A stretch of DNA of 64,000 bases, from assembly GCF_024347315.1 (NCBI RefSeq), contig NZ_AP025460.1, forward strand, positions 1,984,001 to 2,048,000. The letters run 5' to 3'. The notes below the pieces were generated by a model. The model had not been told where the DNA came from. It ran no database searches and saw nothing but the letters and a program-made list of their open reading frames with translations. The translations under genes were made by a program, and so were the position numbers. Positions 43,828-52,768 of the stretch are shown in pieces. Every line of letters begins with the position of its first letter. Position 1 is the stretch's first letter. This DNA is from Vibrio atlanticus (GTDB taxonomy: Bacteria; Pseudomonadota; Gammaproteobacteria; Enterobacterales; Vibrionaceae).

Positions 43828-45345
43828 TTACGCTTTCTCAGCTTCAGCAATCTTCACTTTCCACGTGTCAGGGCCGATCTGGTGCGCGTTCACGCCATTA
43901 GAGTCAACCGCAACCGTTACCGGCATATCTTCAACTTCAAACTCGTAGATCGCTTCCATACCGAGATCTTCAAACGCAACCACACGTGCTTTCTTAATTG
44001 CTTTTGCAACAAGATAAGCGGCGCCGCCAACCGCCATCAGGTAAACTGACTTATGTTGTTTGATTGATTCAACGGTCGCAGGGCCACGTTCTGCTTTACC
44101 AATCATGCCCATAATGCCAGTTTCTTCTAGCATCATGTCGGTGAACTTATCCATACGAGTAGACGTTGTCGGGCCAGCAGGACCTACCGCTTCATCACCC
44201 ACAGCATCAACAGGGCCAACGTAGTAAATGAACTTACCTTTCAGGTCGACGCCTTCTGGTAAACCTTCACCACTTTCAAGCATGCCTTGAATACGCTTAT
44301 GCGCTGCATCACGACCCGTTAAGATCTTGCCTGATAGAAGAACCGTTTCGCCGGTCTTCCACTCTTGAACATCTTCTTTAGTAATTTCATCAAGGTTAAC
44401 ACGGCGTGTATTCGCGCCTGCTTCCCAAGTAATATCTGGCCACTCTTCTAACTTAGGTGGTGTTAGCTCTGCTGGGCCGCTGCCGTCTAATGTGAAATGT
44501 ACGTGACGTGTCGCTGCACAGTTCGGGATCAAGCAAACAGGCTTAGAGGCTGCGTGCGTTGGTGCTGTTTTGATTTTCACGTCAACCACAGTCGTTAGAC
44601 CGCCAAGACCTTGTGCGCCAATGCCTAGTTTGTTTACACGGTTGAAGATATCTAAACGAAGCTCTTCTTCTGCGTTCTCTGGGCCTTTGTCGATCAACTC
44701 TTGAATATCGATGTGTTCCATCAGAGATTCTTTAGCGAGTACCGCGGCTTTCTCTGCCGTGCCGCCAATACCTATGCCTAGCATGCCCGGTGGACACCAG
44801 CCCGCACCCATTGTTGGTAGCGTCTTCTCTACCCACTCAGCAATATCATCAGAAGGGTTCAGCATAACCATCTTGGTTTTGTTCTCAGAACCGCCGCCTT
44901 TTGCTGCGATTTGAATTTCAACTTTGTTGCCTGGAACCATATTAATGTGAACAACCGCTGGTGTGTTGTCTTTGGTATTAATACGCTTACCTGCAGGGTC
45001 CATTAGGACAGATGCACGCAATGGGTTATCTGGGTTGTTGTAAGCTTGACGAACGCCTTCATCAACCATCTGTTGTACTGTTTGATCCGTTTCCCACCTA
45101 ACATCCATACCGATGTTCACGAAACAAGTAACAATACCCGTATCCTGACAAATTGGACGATGGCCTTCCGCAGACATACGCGAGTTGATAAGAATCTGAG
45201 CGATTGCATCTTTTGCTGCTTGGCTCTCTTCTTTCTCGTACGCTTTTTCTAGGGCTTGGACAAAGTCTAAAGGGTGATAATAAGAAATGTACTGAAGTGC
45301 GTCAGCGACACTGCTGATCACATCTTGCTTACGAATAACCGTCAT
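43828..45345 (-). CDS. Class I (Fe-S) fumarate hydratase
   Basis: 505 aa from the ATG at 45345 (AGAGG 7 nt upstream; the frame continues to 45462 without support). N-terminal alpha domain: PICQDTG (likely a cluster Cys), GMDVRWETDQTVQQMVDEGV, GSENKTKMVMLNPSDD, AGWCPPGMLGIGIGG and LIPNCAATRHVHF with two further Cys. C-terminal beta domain: LLSGKILTGRDAAHKRI and VGPAGPTTSTRMD. It interconverts fumarate and malate in the TCA cycle with an O2-sensitive 4Fe-4S cluster. It is divergent from pabB. Confidence 0.96.
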   Translation of the reverse strand: MTVIRKQDVISSVADALQYISYYHPLDFVQALEKAYEKEESQAAKDAIAQILINSRMSAEGHRPICQDTGIVTCFVNIGMDVRWETDQTVQQMVDEGVRQAYNNPDNPLRASVLMDPAGKRINTKDNTPAVVHINMVPGNKVEIQIAAKGGGSENKTKMVMLNPSDDIAEWVEKTLPTMGAGWCPPGMLGIGIGGTAEKAAVLAKESLMEHIDIQELIDKGPENAEEELRLDIFNRVNKLGIGAQGLGGLTTVVDVKIKTAPTHAASKPVCLIPNCAATRHVHFTLDGSGPAELTPPKLEEWPDITWEAGANTRRVNLDEITKEDVQEWKTGETVLLSGKILTGRDAAHKRIQGMLESGEGLPEGVDLKGKFIYYVGPVDAVGDEAVGPAGPTTSTRMDKFTDMMLEETGIMGMIGKAERGPATVESIKQHKSVYLMAVGGAAYLVAKAIKKARVVAFEDLGMEAIYEFEVEDMPVTVAVDSNGVNAHQIGPDTWKVKIAEAEKA

Positions 45346-45599
45346 TGCATGCCTCTTTATTGTTCTGGTTCCATGTGGGTTCATCGTTTGGCTATGTGTG
45401 CCGAATCGGATTAGATGGTTTAGCTTTTTATTGTGTTGAGCTGTATTTAGTTGCTTTAGCAATCGCTTGCATAGCTGTAAACTAAACCACTTGGATTACT
45501 CCGTTCTAATCAAGAACCCATTTTATTTTCAATTTATGATACTCTTGCTTCCTCTCACACGCCATGCAGTGATCGAACTCTTTGTCACAAATTAAACAA

Positions 45600-46988
45600 A
45601 TGAATAACAACGAATTTCGCTCTATCCAAATCAAGCCGCTTGAATATCAATCAACTTTAGCTAAACAGCTGTTTTCTCATATTGAAAGCGTGCCGTGGGC
45701 AATGCTATTACGGTCGGCCTCAGAAAGCCACGTTGATAGTCGATACGACATTTTGGTTGCTCAACCCATCGCCACCTTTGAGACGATCGGTTTAAAAACG
45801 ACCGTTAATGTTAACGAGACGTGCGAGGTTTCAGAGTCAGACCCTTTCGAACTACTCGACCAATATCAACAGCAATTACTACCCGCAACCAGTGAGCATC
45901 CTGAACTGCCTTTCATTGGTGGCGCTTTAGGCTATTTTAGCTACGATTTGGGACGACGAGTAGAAGCTCTGCCCTCTCTTGCTAAGCGTGATATTTCTGC
46001 GCCAGACATGGCGGTTGGATTGTATGAATGGGCTGTGATTGTTGATCATAAGCTTAAAGCTGCGTTCCTTGTTGGGCAAAACATTGATATCCATTGGGAT
46101 TGGTTGACTCAACAACAATCGCCAAGCCAACAAGCAGAACGAACTCATCAGAAGTTTGGATTAACCACCCCATGGCAATCCAATATGACTGAACAAAGTT
46201 ATGCCAATAAGTTCGATAGCGTTCAAGAGTACTTGTTATCGGGTGACTGTTATCAGATAAACCTTGCTCAGCGCTTCAATGCCCAATACCAAGGCAGTGA
46301 ATGGCTCGCTTATGAAAAGTTAGAGCAGTACAACTCAGCTCCATTCTCTGGTTTTATCCGTTTAGCAGGCTGCACCATTCTCAGTGTCTCCCCTGAGCGT
46401 TTTTTAGAGCTCAATAGTGGCACCATTGAAACCAAGCCGATCAAAGGGACACGTCCTCGTTCTGAAGATTCCATGATTGATGACGCTAATGCTCAAGACC
46501 TGTTAACTGCTGAGAAAGATCAGGCAGAAAACCTGATGATTGTCGACCTCCTGCGCAATGACATAGGTCGAGTCGCTAAGCCGGGATCGGTTCATGTACC
46601 CAAGCTCTTCGATATAGAGAGTTTCCCTGCTGTGCACCACTTAGTGAGCACGATAAGGGCAGAGCTTGATGTCCAATATTCAGCACATGACCTATTAAGG
46701 GCTTGCTTTCCCGGGGGGTCGATTACCGGCGCTCCAAAAGTTCGCGCGATGCAGATCATTGAGGAGCTAGAGCCTCATCGTCGCTCGGCGTATTGCGGCA
46801 GTATCGGTTATATCAGCCGTAATGGCAGAATGGACACCAGCATTACGATTCGTACCCTAGTGGCAGAAAACAATACGCTTTATGCTTGGGCTGGAGGAGG
46901 TGTGGTATTTGATAGTGATTGCGTATCTGAATATCAAGAGACTCTGGATAAGTTAAGCCGTATCCTACCGGTATTAGCCACTAAATAG
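45600..46988 (+). CDS. pabB: Aminodeoxychorismate synthase component I
   Basis: 462 aa from the ATG at 45600 (a TTG at 45582 would add six residues; neither has a strong ribosome site). N-terminal region with VPWAMLLRSASESHVDSRYD. The chorismate-binding core is C-terminal: GDCYQINLAQRF, ETKPIKGTRPR with the lysine typical of PabB, EKDQAENLMIVDLLRNDIGR, FPGGSITGAPKVRAMQIIEE. With PabA it makes aminodeoxychorismate for folate. TrpE is less likely, since the PIKGT motif is of the PabB type. Confidence 0.92.
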   Translation: MNNNEFRSIQIKPLEYQSTLAKQLFSHIESVPWAMLLRSASESHVDSRYDILVAQPIATFETIGLKTTVNVNETCEVSESDPFELLDQYQQQLLPATSEHPELPFIGGALGYFSYDLGRRVEALPSLAKRDISAPDMAVGLYEWAVIVDHKLKAAFLVGQNIDIHWDWLTQQQSPSQQAERTHQKFGLTTPWQSNMTEQSYANKFDSVQEYLLSGDCYQINLAQRFNAQYQGSEWLAYEKLEQYNSAPFSGFIRLAGCTILSVSPERFLELNSGTIETKPIKGTRPRSEDSMIDDANAQDLLTAEKDQAENLMIVDLLRNDIGRVAKPGSVHVPKLFDIESFPAVHHLVSTIRAELDVQYSAHDLLRACFPGGSITGAPKVRAMQIIEELEPHRRSAYCGSIGYISRNGRMDTSITIRTLVAENNTLYAWAGGGVVFDSDCVSEYQETLDKLSRILPVLATK

Positions 46989-47125
46989 TTTAATCTTTGC
47001 TGCGGGCAATATAGCTACGATATCGCGTTATCGAAATAGCATATAGAATTACGGTGACGTTAATTCTATATGCTTTAATTAGCTAAGTGAGTTATAACCC
47101 ACTCAGCTTCTTCTTTTACACTAGC
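46989..47125. other. Intergenic region between convergent pabB and barrel genes
   Basis: Short inverted repeat ATTCTATATG...CATATAGAAT (about 47038-47072), possibly a weak shared terminator. Confidence 0.35.
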
Positions 47126-47743
47126 TTAGAATGTGTATGTCGTCGCTAAATAGAATGAGCCTAGTGTATGAACATTAGATAACTCTTTGTTCTTTTCATC
47201 TTTCACTTTGATATCAGCCGCTTCCCAATCAATACCTGCACGTAATGCTAGAGCTGGTGCAGCAGGAATTGCGTACTCTACGCCCACCCCCATTTTTATA
47301 CCAGATACGGTTGATGACTTAGTCGCAAAGTATTTATTATTACCACTGTTTTCAATTTCTGAATTTAAAAAGCTATAACCTAAAAGTGCATAAGGTCGAA
47401 GACCAATATCGAACGTATAACCAACATTCGCAGCAACGCTAATTGAACTAAAATCTGTTGTGAATGCTTTTGAACTGCCTACTTTTGTTGTAGACGTTCC
47501 ATATTTAGTATATTGGCCTTCGATACCAATAATACGGTTGATCTGATAACCGGCAATGAGTTTATAAGAAGGTGATTCAGTTTCAGTTGTTGTGGTTTTG
47601 CGAGTTATGGCCTTACCAAAACCACCATCATCAAGTTCAGTTGAACCAGCTCCTACTCCGATATAGAAACCATTTGGGTCTTTTTGTGCAGCCACTGCAG
47701 ATAAAGGTGCAATTAGAGCAAGCGTCACTATCATTTTTTTCAT
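47126..47743 (-). CDS. Outer-membrane beta-barrel protein
   Basis: 205 aa from the ATG at 47743, which opens a clear signal peptide MKKMIVTLALIAPLSAVAA. A TTG at 47770 sits too close to its AGGAGGT to be the start. The mature part has repeated amphipathic strands (NGFYIGVGAGSTEL, YKLIAGYQINRIIGIEGQYT, ISVAANVGYTFDIGLRPYALLGY, GVGVEYAIPAAPALALRAGIDW) and ends YLATTYTF, as in OmpA/OmpX-like eight-stranded barrels. Confidence 0.82.
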   Translation of the reverse strand: MKKMIVTLALIAPLSAVAAQKDPNGFYIGVGAGSTELDDGGFGKAITRKTTTTETESPSYKLIAGYQINRIIGIEGQYTKYGTSTTKVGSSKAFTTDFSSISVAANVGYTFDIGLRPYALLGYSFLNSEIENSGNNKYFATKSSTVSGIKMGVGVEYAIPAAPALALRAGIDWEAADIKVKDEKNKELSNVHTLGSFYLATTYTF

Positions 47744-47920
47744 ATCGAATCCATTTTTATAGTTTTTCAAACCTCCTTAATATAATTAATAAAAGCGACC
47801 AATAAAGTAAGTGAACGTATAGCATTGTCAGCTCACTTGTTACATTGACAATATACTCAAGACATTAGAGACAAATCAATAACGTTGCATATTCACTCAC
47901 TACAAAGGCAATGATATTTA

Positions 47921-49618
47921 TTAGCCCCACTTATTCAGCATTATCACTAAGTCGTTAGCGGTATAGGGTTTACTCAATATATCGTCCATACCAGATTCAA
48001 TACACAACTCTCGCTCTTCTTTTGTCGTACCAGCGGTCAATGCAATAATTGGTTGGCTATACCCTGAACTTCGCAGTTTCTTCGTCGCTTCAAAACCATC
48101 CATGACTGGCATCCGACAATCCATAAACACAATGTCATACTCATTATTCGACGCTAATTCCAAACCTTCTATACCATTACCGGCAATCGCTGGCTCTATT
48201 TCGTATTTGCGTAGCATTTGTTGGATGATGATCTGGTTCATCTTAATATCATCAACCACCAGCACTTTAAGCAATGTCAATTCAACCTCAGACTCAAAAC
48301 CTTTGGCGACACTATCGCGCTCAGCCAGTGTATCGACAACTTGAAGAGGGAGTGAAATGGTAAATGTCGTACCCGAACCAACAATACTGCTCACCTCAAT
48401 GTCTCCCCTCATTAACGCAACTAGCTTGCGACAAATCGCTAAACCAAGCCCTGTCCCTTCGTAATTTCGGCTACTTGAGTTATCGGCCTGTGTAAAAGGT
48501 TCAAACAGTGTCTTAATAGCAGATTGAGCAATACCAACGCCACTATCCTCAACAGAAAAAATAAATTGGTCGTTAAGCCATTTTATCTCTACGCTCACAT
48601 GGCCTTGATCGGTGAATTTAATTGCATTGCCGATTAAGTTCACGAACAATTGAGTAATACGCTCTAAGTCACCGTAGAAGTGACTGGGTACCCCATCGGT
48701 TACATTGACATCAAACTGGATCTGCTTTTCAATCGCTCGATTGGTAAAAATACTATCAATGGTATTTTTCAAATCTTGGAGTGCAAATGTTTTGGGAATT
48801 AATTCCAGCATACCCGCATTGATTTTACTGTAATCGAGAAGGTCATTAATGATGGTTCTAAGAAACTCACCGGATTGGCTCAAGTTATTCACGATCTCAC
48901 GTTGAGAACTGCTCAGTTCGGTGTCGCTTATCAACTCCGCACTACCAAGAAGACCATTGAGTGGGGTTCTCAATTCATGGTTAATCATGGCGACAAAGTC
49001 ACGCGTTGCCCTTTCGGACTCTTCCGCTCGTTTACGTGATTCTATATTTCGGTTAATCGCAAGTTGATGAGTTAACGCACTGCAGATGAGGTCGGTCACC
49101 AACAACAGTTGGCTTTGGATGAATTCGTAGTCTTGATCTAACAACCTGACCTGAACGATTAACGCGCCCACAATCACTTTTTCGACCTCTAATGGCACGG
49201 TAAGCAAGCAACCTTGCCAATGAGGTTCTTGAATGTCTTTCTCTATTACCTCGACTGTTTCATCACCATAGTCATGGGTTTGTAACTGAGGGATTAGATT
49301 GGGGGGTAACACCAAGCGACTGGCTTCAATTAGATAACTGTTAGTTACACTCGCCGTCAATTGGGACAACATCACGTCATCGAGATCACTCCTCAGAAAC
49401 GCGCGTCCGAAATCAATCAACAGGTTGTCGATTTGTTCTTGGAATTCGATCCGTCGAATATTCGCATTTGAACGCTTTTCTAATTGGCGCAACGCAAGTT
49501 CAAGCTGTTGATTGGCCTCAAACAGTTCGAGACTCTTTTGCTCCAACAAGGCTTCAGCCGCTTTCCGTGCTGCTATTTGACGTTTAAGTTTTTTCTCTTG
49601 GGCAGATGCCAGATCCAT
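47921..49618 (-). CDS. Hybrid histidine kinase paired with H-NOX
   Basis: A 565-aa cytosolic protein without membrane helices. A long N-terminal coiled coil (1-60), a GAF-like region (about 62-185), HisKA with INHELRTP and phospho-His214, an HATPase domain with N-box NLIGNAIKF and G-boxes EDSGVGI and GTGLGLAI, then a receiver domain (452-565) with DD at 456-457 and phospho-Asp500 (MDCRMP). It begins 2 nt after H-NOX ends. In Vibrio, H-NOX senses NO and inhibits such a kinase (HqsK), feeding quorum sensing through LuxU; the arrangement here is the same. Confidence 0.92.
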   Translation of the reverse strand: MDLASAQEKKLKRQIAARKAAEALLEQKSLELFEANQQLELALRQLEKRSNANIRRIEFQEQIDNLLIDFGRAFLRSDLDDVMLSQLTASVTNSYLIEASRLVLPPNLIPQLQTHDYGDETVEVIEKDIQEPHWQGCLLTVPLEVEKVIVGALIVQVRLLDQDYEFIQSQLLLVTDLICSALTHQLAINRNIESRKRAEESERATRDFVAMINHELRTPLNGLLGSAELISDTELSSSQREIVNNLSQSGEFLRTIINDLLDYSKINAGMLELIPKTFALQDLKNTIDSIFTNRAIEKQIQFDVNVTDGVPSHFYGDLERITQLFVNLIGNAIKFTDQGHVSVEIKWLNDQFIFSVEDSGVGIAQSAIKTLFEPFTQADNSSSRNYEGTGLGLAICRKLVALMRGDIEVSSIVGSGTTFTISLPLQVVDTLAERDSVAKGFESEVELTLLKVLVVDDIKMNQIIIQQMLRKYEIEPAIAGNGIEGLELASNNEYDIVFMDCRMPVMDGFEATKKLRSSGYSQPIIALTAGTTKEERELCIESGMDDILSKPYTANDLVIMLNKWG

Positions 49619-49619
49619 A

Positions 49620-50162
49620 TCACTTTTCTACTTTGAGATTAAACCTAACCACACTTTGGTCATCATTCTGAGGTGTCATTTCTACCACGATGGTTTCACC
49701 ATGATAGTCAGCACACCCCTCGATTAATCCCAAACAAACGTGAGACATGCATCGTGCGCTTTTATAGTCAAAAACAAGTTGCGCTTCGGTCGTGGTGATA
49801 AAGCTAAATTGTGGAGGCTCAGCATCTGGGTAGAGCTTCTTCACTTCTACGTGAATGTAACGCTCTACGTGCTGAATAAATTGAAAAGTGGTGTTGCTAT
49901 GAGCGAGGCTCGCTTTATTCGGTAATGAGGCCAGTAAGTTCTTAAAAACCGATTGTCCAAAAACACGTTGCAGGCTCGCTGCATCAATATCGGTTTTCTT
50001 ACTTAAGTTTATAATCAATCGAACAAGATCTTTGTGGTCGTAACTTCCGACTGATGTGTAGATCCCTTCATCTTCTGACATCTCTAGAACTTCTTCCAAA
50101 AGCTCTAACCCAAACTTGTCTTCAACAAGCTCTAAAAATTCGGTGAATATGATTCCTTTCAT
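49620..50162 (-). CDS. H-NOX haem NO-binding protein
   Basis: A 180-aa HNOB-family protein with the opening MKGIIFTEFLELVEDKFG, proximal haem ligand His104 in IHVEVKKLYPDAEPP (with conserved Pro115), and the porphyrin-propionate motif YKSAR (Tyr133, Ser135, Arg137). It binds NO through ferrous haem and controls the kinase encoded 2 nt downstream. AAGG lies before the ATG. Confidence 0.95.
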   Translation of the reverse strand: MKGIIFTEFLELVEDKFGLELLEEVLEMSEDEGIYTSVGSYDHKDLVRLIINLSKKTDIDAASLQRVFGQSVFKNLLASLPNKASLAHSNTTFQFIQHVERYIHVEVKKLYPDAEPPQFSFITTTEAQLVFDYKSARCMSHVCLGLIEGCADYHGETIVVEMTPQNDDQSVVRFNLKVEK

Positions 50163-50485
50163 TTCATACCTTTTCTTCTATTTCTTTTTAGAATGGTCCA
50201 CTAAGTCATTGTTATCAAATTCTTAAACAGAAAATGTACGTTTCATCACCCAATTTATGACATGGATAACGCTTACTAGTAGAAGTACACACATTCAAAT
50301 ATAGCAAAATCCGTCACTCTTAGAAGATTGGGGACATTTACCTTGAAAAACGCCGCTACCCAGCCCCTTCTATTTCCAGTTATTGCCTGTACTAACGGAG
50401 GAAAGTGAAGGCAAATTCGAAATTGGTAATCAACACACGGTTATGACTATACTTAAAATCATAATAATCAATATATTGGCTTTAT
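50163..50485. other. Divergent promoter region of H-NOX and nudL
   Basis: About 320 bp, A+T-rich. It must hold both promoters. I see no clear operator, hairpin or small ORF; an NsrR- or NorR-type NO box was looked for by eye and not recognised. Confidence 0.3.
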
Positions 50486-51085
50486 ATGAACAAAGATAAC
50501 TTCCTTCAACAATTCCAGCTCAATTCTACCGTTGGCTATCACCCAGAATCCGTTGAGCGCGTTTCACATATCAATGACGATCAATTGCGTAAAGCAGCAG
50601 TGGTAGTCGGCTTAGTGGAACGAGAGGATGGTTTACATGTTATTTTTACGAAAAGAGCCGCTCATTTAAAACATCACCCTGGTCAAATCAGCTTTCCTGG
50701 AGGGAAACACGAACTCTCCGATCCTTCTATGCAATTCACCGCACTTAGAGAACTTCACGAAGAGGTCGGAATTCGATCGGATCAGGTTAAAATTGTTGGG
50801 CAATTGCCTACTTTGAGTACCATTAGTAAATTTTTAGTTACACCGATTGTTGTAGTGGTCGATTCGGACTATAAACCCATCATCGATGAAAACGAAGTTG
50901 CTTCGATTTTTGAGGTGCCCGCCACCTATGTTTTAGACCAAGCCAAGTTACACAGCCACACTGTTAACTTAAAAAAAATCAAGCATCGTGTTTTTGCCAT
51001 GCCCTTCCAAGAGCACCTAATTTGGGGCGTTACGGCTCAAATCATCCAATCAATGCAGCAACACGTAGTGCAACAAATTACATAG
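50486..51085 (+). CDS. nudL: Nudix hydrolase, CoA diphosphatase type (NudL)
   Basis: A 199-aa protein with Nudix box GGKHELSDPSMQFTALRELHEEVGI (Gx5Ex7REUxEExGU spacing), preceded by the NudL/CoAse marker LKHHPGQISFPGG. It is predicted to split CoA or acyl-CoA into phosphopantetheine and 3',5'-ADP. It is monocistronic. Confidence 0.93.
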   Translation: MNKDNFLQQFQLNSTVGYHPESVERVSHINDDQLRKAAVVVGLVEREDGLHVIFTKRAAHLKHHPGQISFPGGKHELSDPSMQFTALRELHEEVGIRSDQVKIVGQLPTLSTISKFLVTPIVVVVDSDYKPIIDENEVASIFEVPATYVLDQAKLHSHTVNLKKIKHRVFAMPFQEHLIWGVTAQIIQSMQQHVVQQIT

Positions 51086-51394
51086 AAACTACGTTTTGTT
51101 TAATCCTTGTTAACAAACACAGCCTTTTCCATGGAACAGATTTATTAATCCAATTTTACGCAAACGTTTCCCTGGTATAATTCTGTACAACCCCGCCTTT
51201 CGCATAAGATAAACTAATAGCAAGCATGAGCATAAATCACCTGTGGCACGCTATTTTCGTGATCAAAAATCCGTTTTTCGCATATCATGTGACACGCCGT
51301 TTCATTACATGATTTAGATCTATTTTTTGTAGAAGAAAATTCTGCAGAATTAGCCCCGACTTATTTCCTGTTCCCAAAAAATGAGTAATTTAAC
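51086..51394. other. Upstream region of sdaC
   Basis: About 310 bp with no gene. A TGTGACACGCCGTTTCA element near 51289 resembles half of a CRP site but lacks a good right half. Confidence 0.3.
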
Positions 51395-52648
51395 ATGAAC
51401 ACAACAACTTCTTCGGCAAATGCCGTTACAGATACAAGCAAGTTTAACTATAAAGATTTTACCTGGTGTCTATCACTATTCGGTACAGCAGTTGGCGCTG
51501 GTGTACTATTCCTTCCAATCAAAGCTGGTGCGGGTGGTTTTTGGCCACTAGTTATCCTAGCTTTAATCGCGGCACCAATGACTTGGTTCGCACACAAATC
51601 TCTAGCTCGTTTCGTACTGTCTTCTAAGAACCCTGAAGCAGATATTACAGACACAGTTGAAGAACACTTCGGTAAGACTGGCGCGAACCTTATTACTTTC
51701 GCTTACTTTTTCGCTATCTACCCAATCGTTCTTATCTACGGTGTTGGTATCACAAACACGGTTGACTCTTTCCTAGTAAACCAAATGGGCATGGAATCTA
51801 TTCCTCGTCCTCTTCTTTCTGGTGCACTTATCCTTGCTATGACAGCAGGTGTTGTATTCGGTAAAGAGCTGATGCTTAAAGCAACTTCAGCAATGGTTTA
51901 CCCACTAGTATTCATCCTACTAGCATTGTCTTTCTACCTAGTTCCTGATTGGAACACTTCAATGATGGAAACAAGCCCAGAATGGTCAGCAATGCCTTCT
52001 ATTATCTGGCTTGCGATTCCAATCATCGTGTTCTCTTTCAACCACAGCCCAATCATTTCACAGTTCTCTAAAGAGCAACGTCGTGTATACGGTGAAGACG
52101 CGGTTAAGAAAACTGACGCGATCACTGGTGGCGCAGCAATGATGCTGATGGGTTTTGTAATGTTCTTCGTTTTCTCTGTAGTACTTTCTCTATCTCCAGA
52201 GCAACTAGCAACAGCGCAATCTCAAAACATCTCTGTACTTTCTTACCTAGCTAACGTTCACGAGTCTCCACTTATCTCTTACATGGGTCCTCTAGTAGCG
52301 TTCGCAGCAATCACTTCTAGCTACTTCGGTCACTTCCTAGGTGCTCATGAAGGTCTTGTTGGTCTAATCAAGTCTCGCTCTGGTTCTTCAATCAGCACGA
52401 TTGAGAAAGCTTCTCTAGCGTTCATCGTTGTTACAACTTGGATTGTTGCGGTAGTTAACCCAAGCATCCTAGGCATGATTGAAACAATGGGTGCTCCAAT
52501 GATTGCAGCTATCCTGTTCCTAATGCCTGTATTCGCAATGAACAAAGTACCAGCTATGGCTAAGTACAAAACTTCAGCACCTGTGCAAATCTTTACAGCT
52601 TTATGTGGTCTAGCGGCTATTAGTTCTGTAATCTACGGCGCTCTTTAA
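51395..52648 (+). CDS. sdaC: Serine transporter, HAAAP/STP family
   Basis: A 417-aa protein with about 11 membrane helices. It is strongly like E. coli SdaC: GTAVGAGVLFLPIKAGAGG, LSSKNPEADITDTVEEHFGK, FSFNHSPIISQFS, QNISVLSYLANVHESPLIS, VNPSILGMIETMGAPMIA. It imports L-serine with H+. It precedes sdaA, so the two form a serine uptake/degradation unit. An intrinsic terminator lies between them. Confidence 0.95.
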   Translation: MNTTTSSANAVTDTSKFNYKDFTWCLSLFGTAVGAGVLFLPIKAGAGGFWPLVILALIAAPMTWFAHKSLARFVLSSKNPEADITDTVEEHFGKTGANLITFAYFFAIYPIVLIYGVGITNTVDSFLVNQMGMESIPRPLLSGALILAMTAGVVFGKELMLKATSAMVYPLVFILLALSFYLVPDWNTSMMETSPEWSAMPSIIWLAIPIIVFSFNHSPIISQFSKEQRRVYGEDAVKKTDAITGGAAMMLMGFVMFFVFSVVLSLSPEQLATAQSQNISVLSYLANVHESPLISYMGPLVAFAAITSSYFGHFLGAHEGLVGLIKSRSGSSISTIEKASLAFIVVTTWIVAVVNPSILGMIETMGAPMIAAILFLMPVFAMNKVPAMAKYKTSAPVQIFTALCGLAAISSVIYGAL

Positions 52649-52721
52649 TCTCAAGCCCTTTTTATAAGATGACATTCATCTTATATGGCGAGGTTAGACA
52701 AAAAATATAATGATAATAAAT

Positions 52722-52756
52722 GAGCCTCCCTACTCCCCTTGGGAGGCTCTCTTTTT
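52722..52756 (+). terminator. Intrinsic terminator between sdaC and sdaA
   Basis: GAGCCTCCC pairs with GGGAGGCTC around a 10-nt loop, followed by TCTTTTT. The ribosome site of sdaA (GAGG at 52757-52760) starts immediately after the U-run, so there is no room for a promoter downstream. Confidence 0.9.
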
Positions 52757-52768
52757 GAGGTAATCGCT

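Noticed and set aside
51280..51310. CRP site upstream of sdaC
   Set aside because: Only the left TGTGA half matches; the right half is poor.
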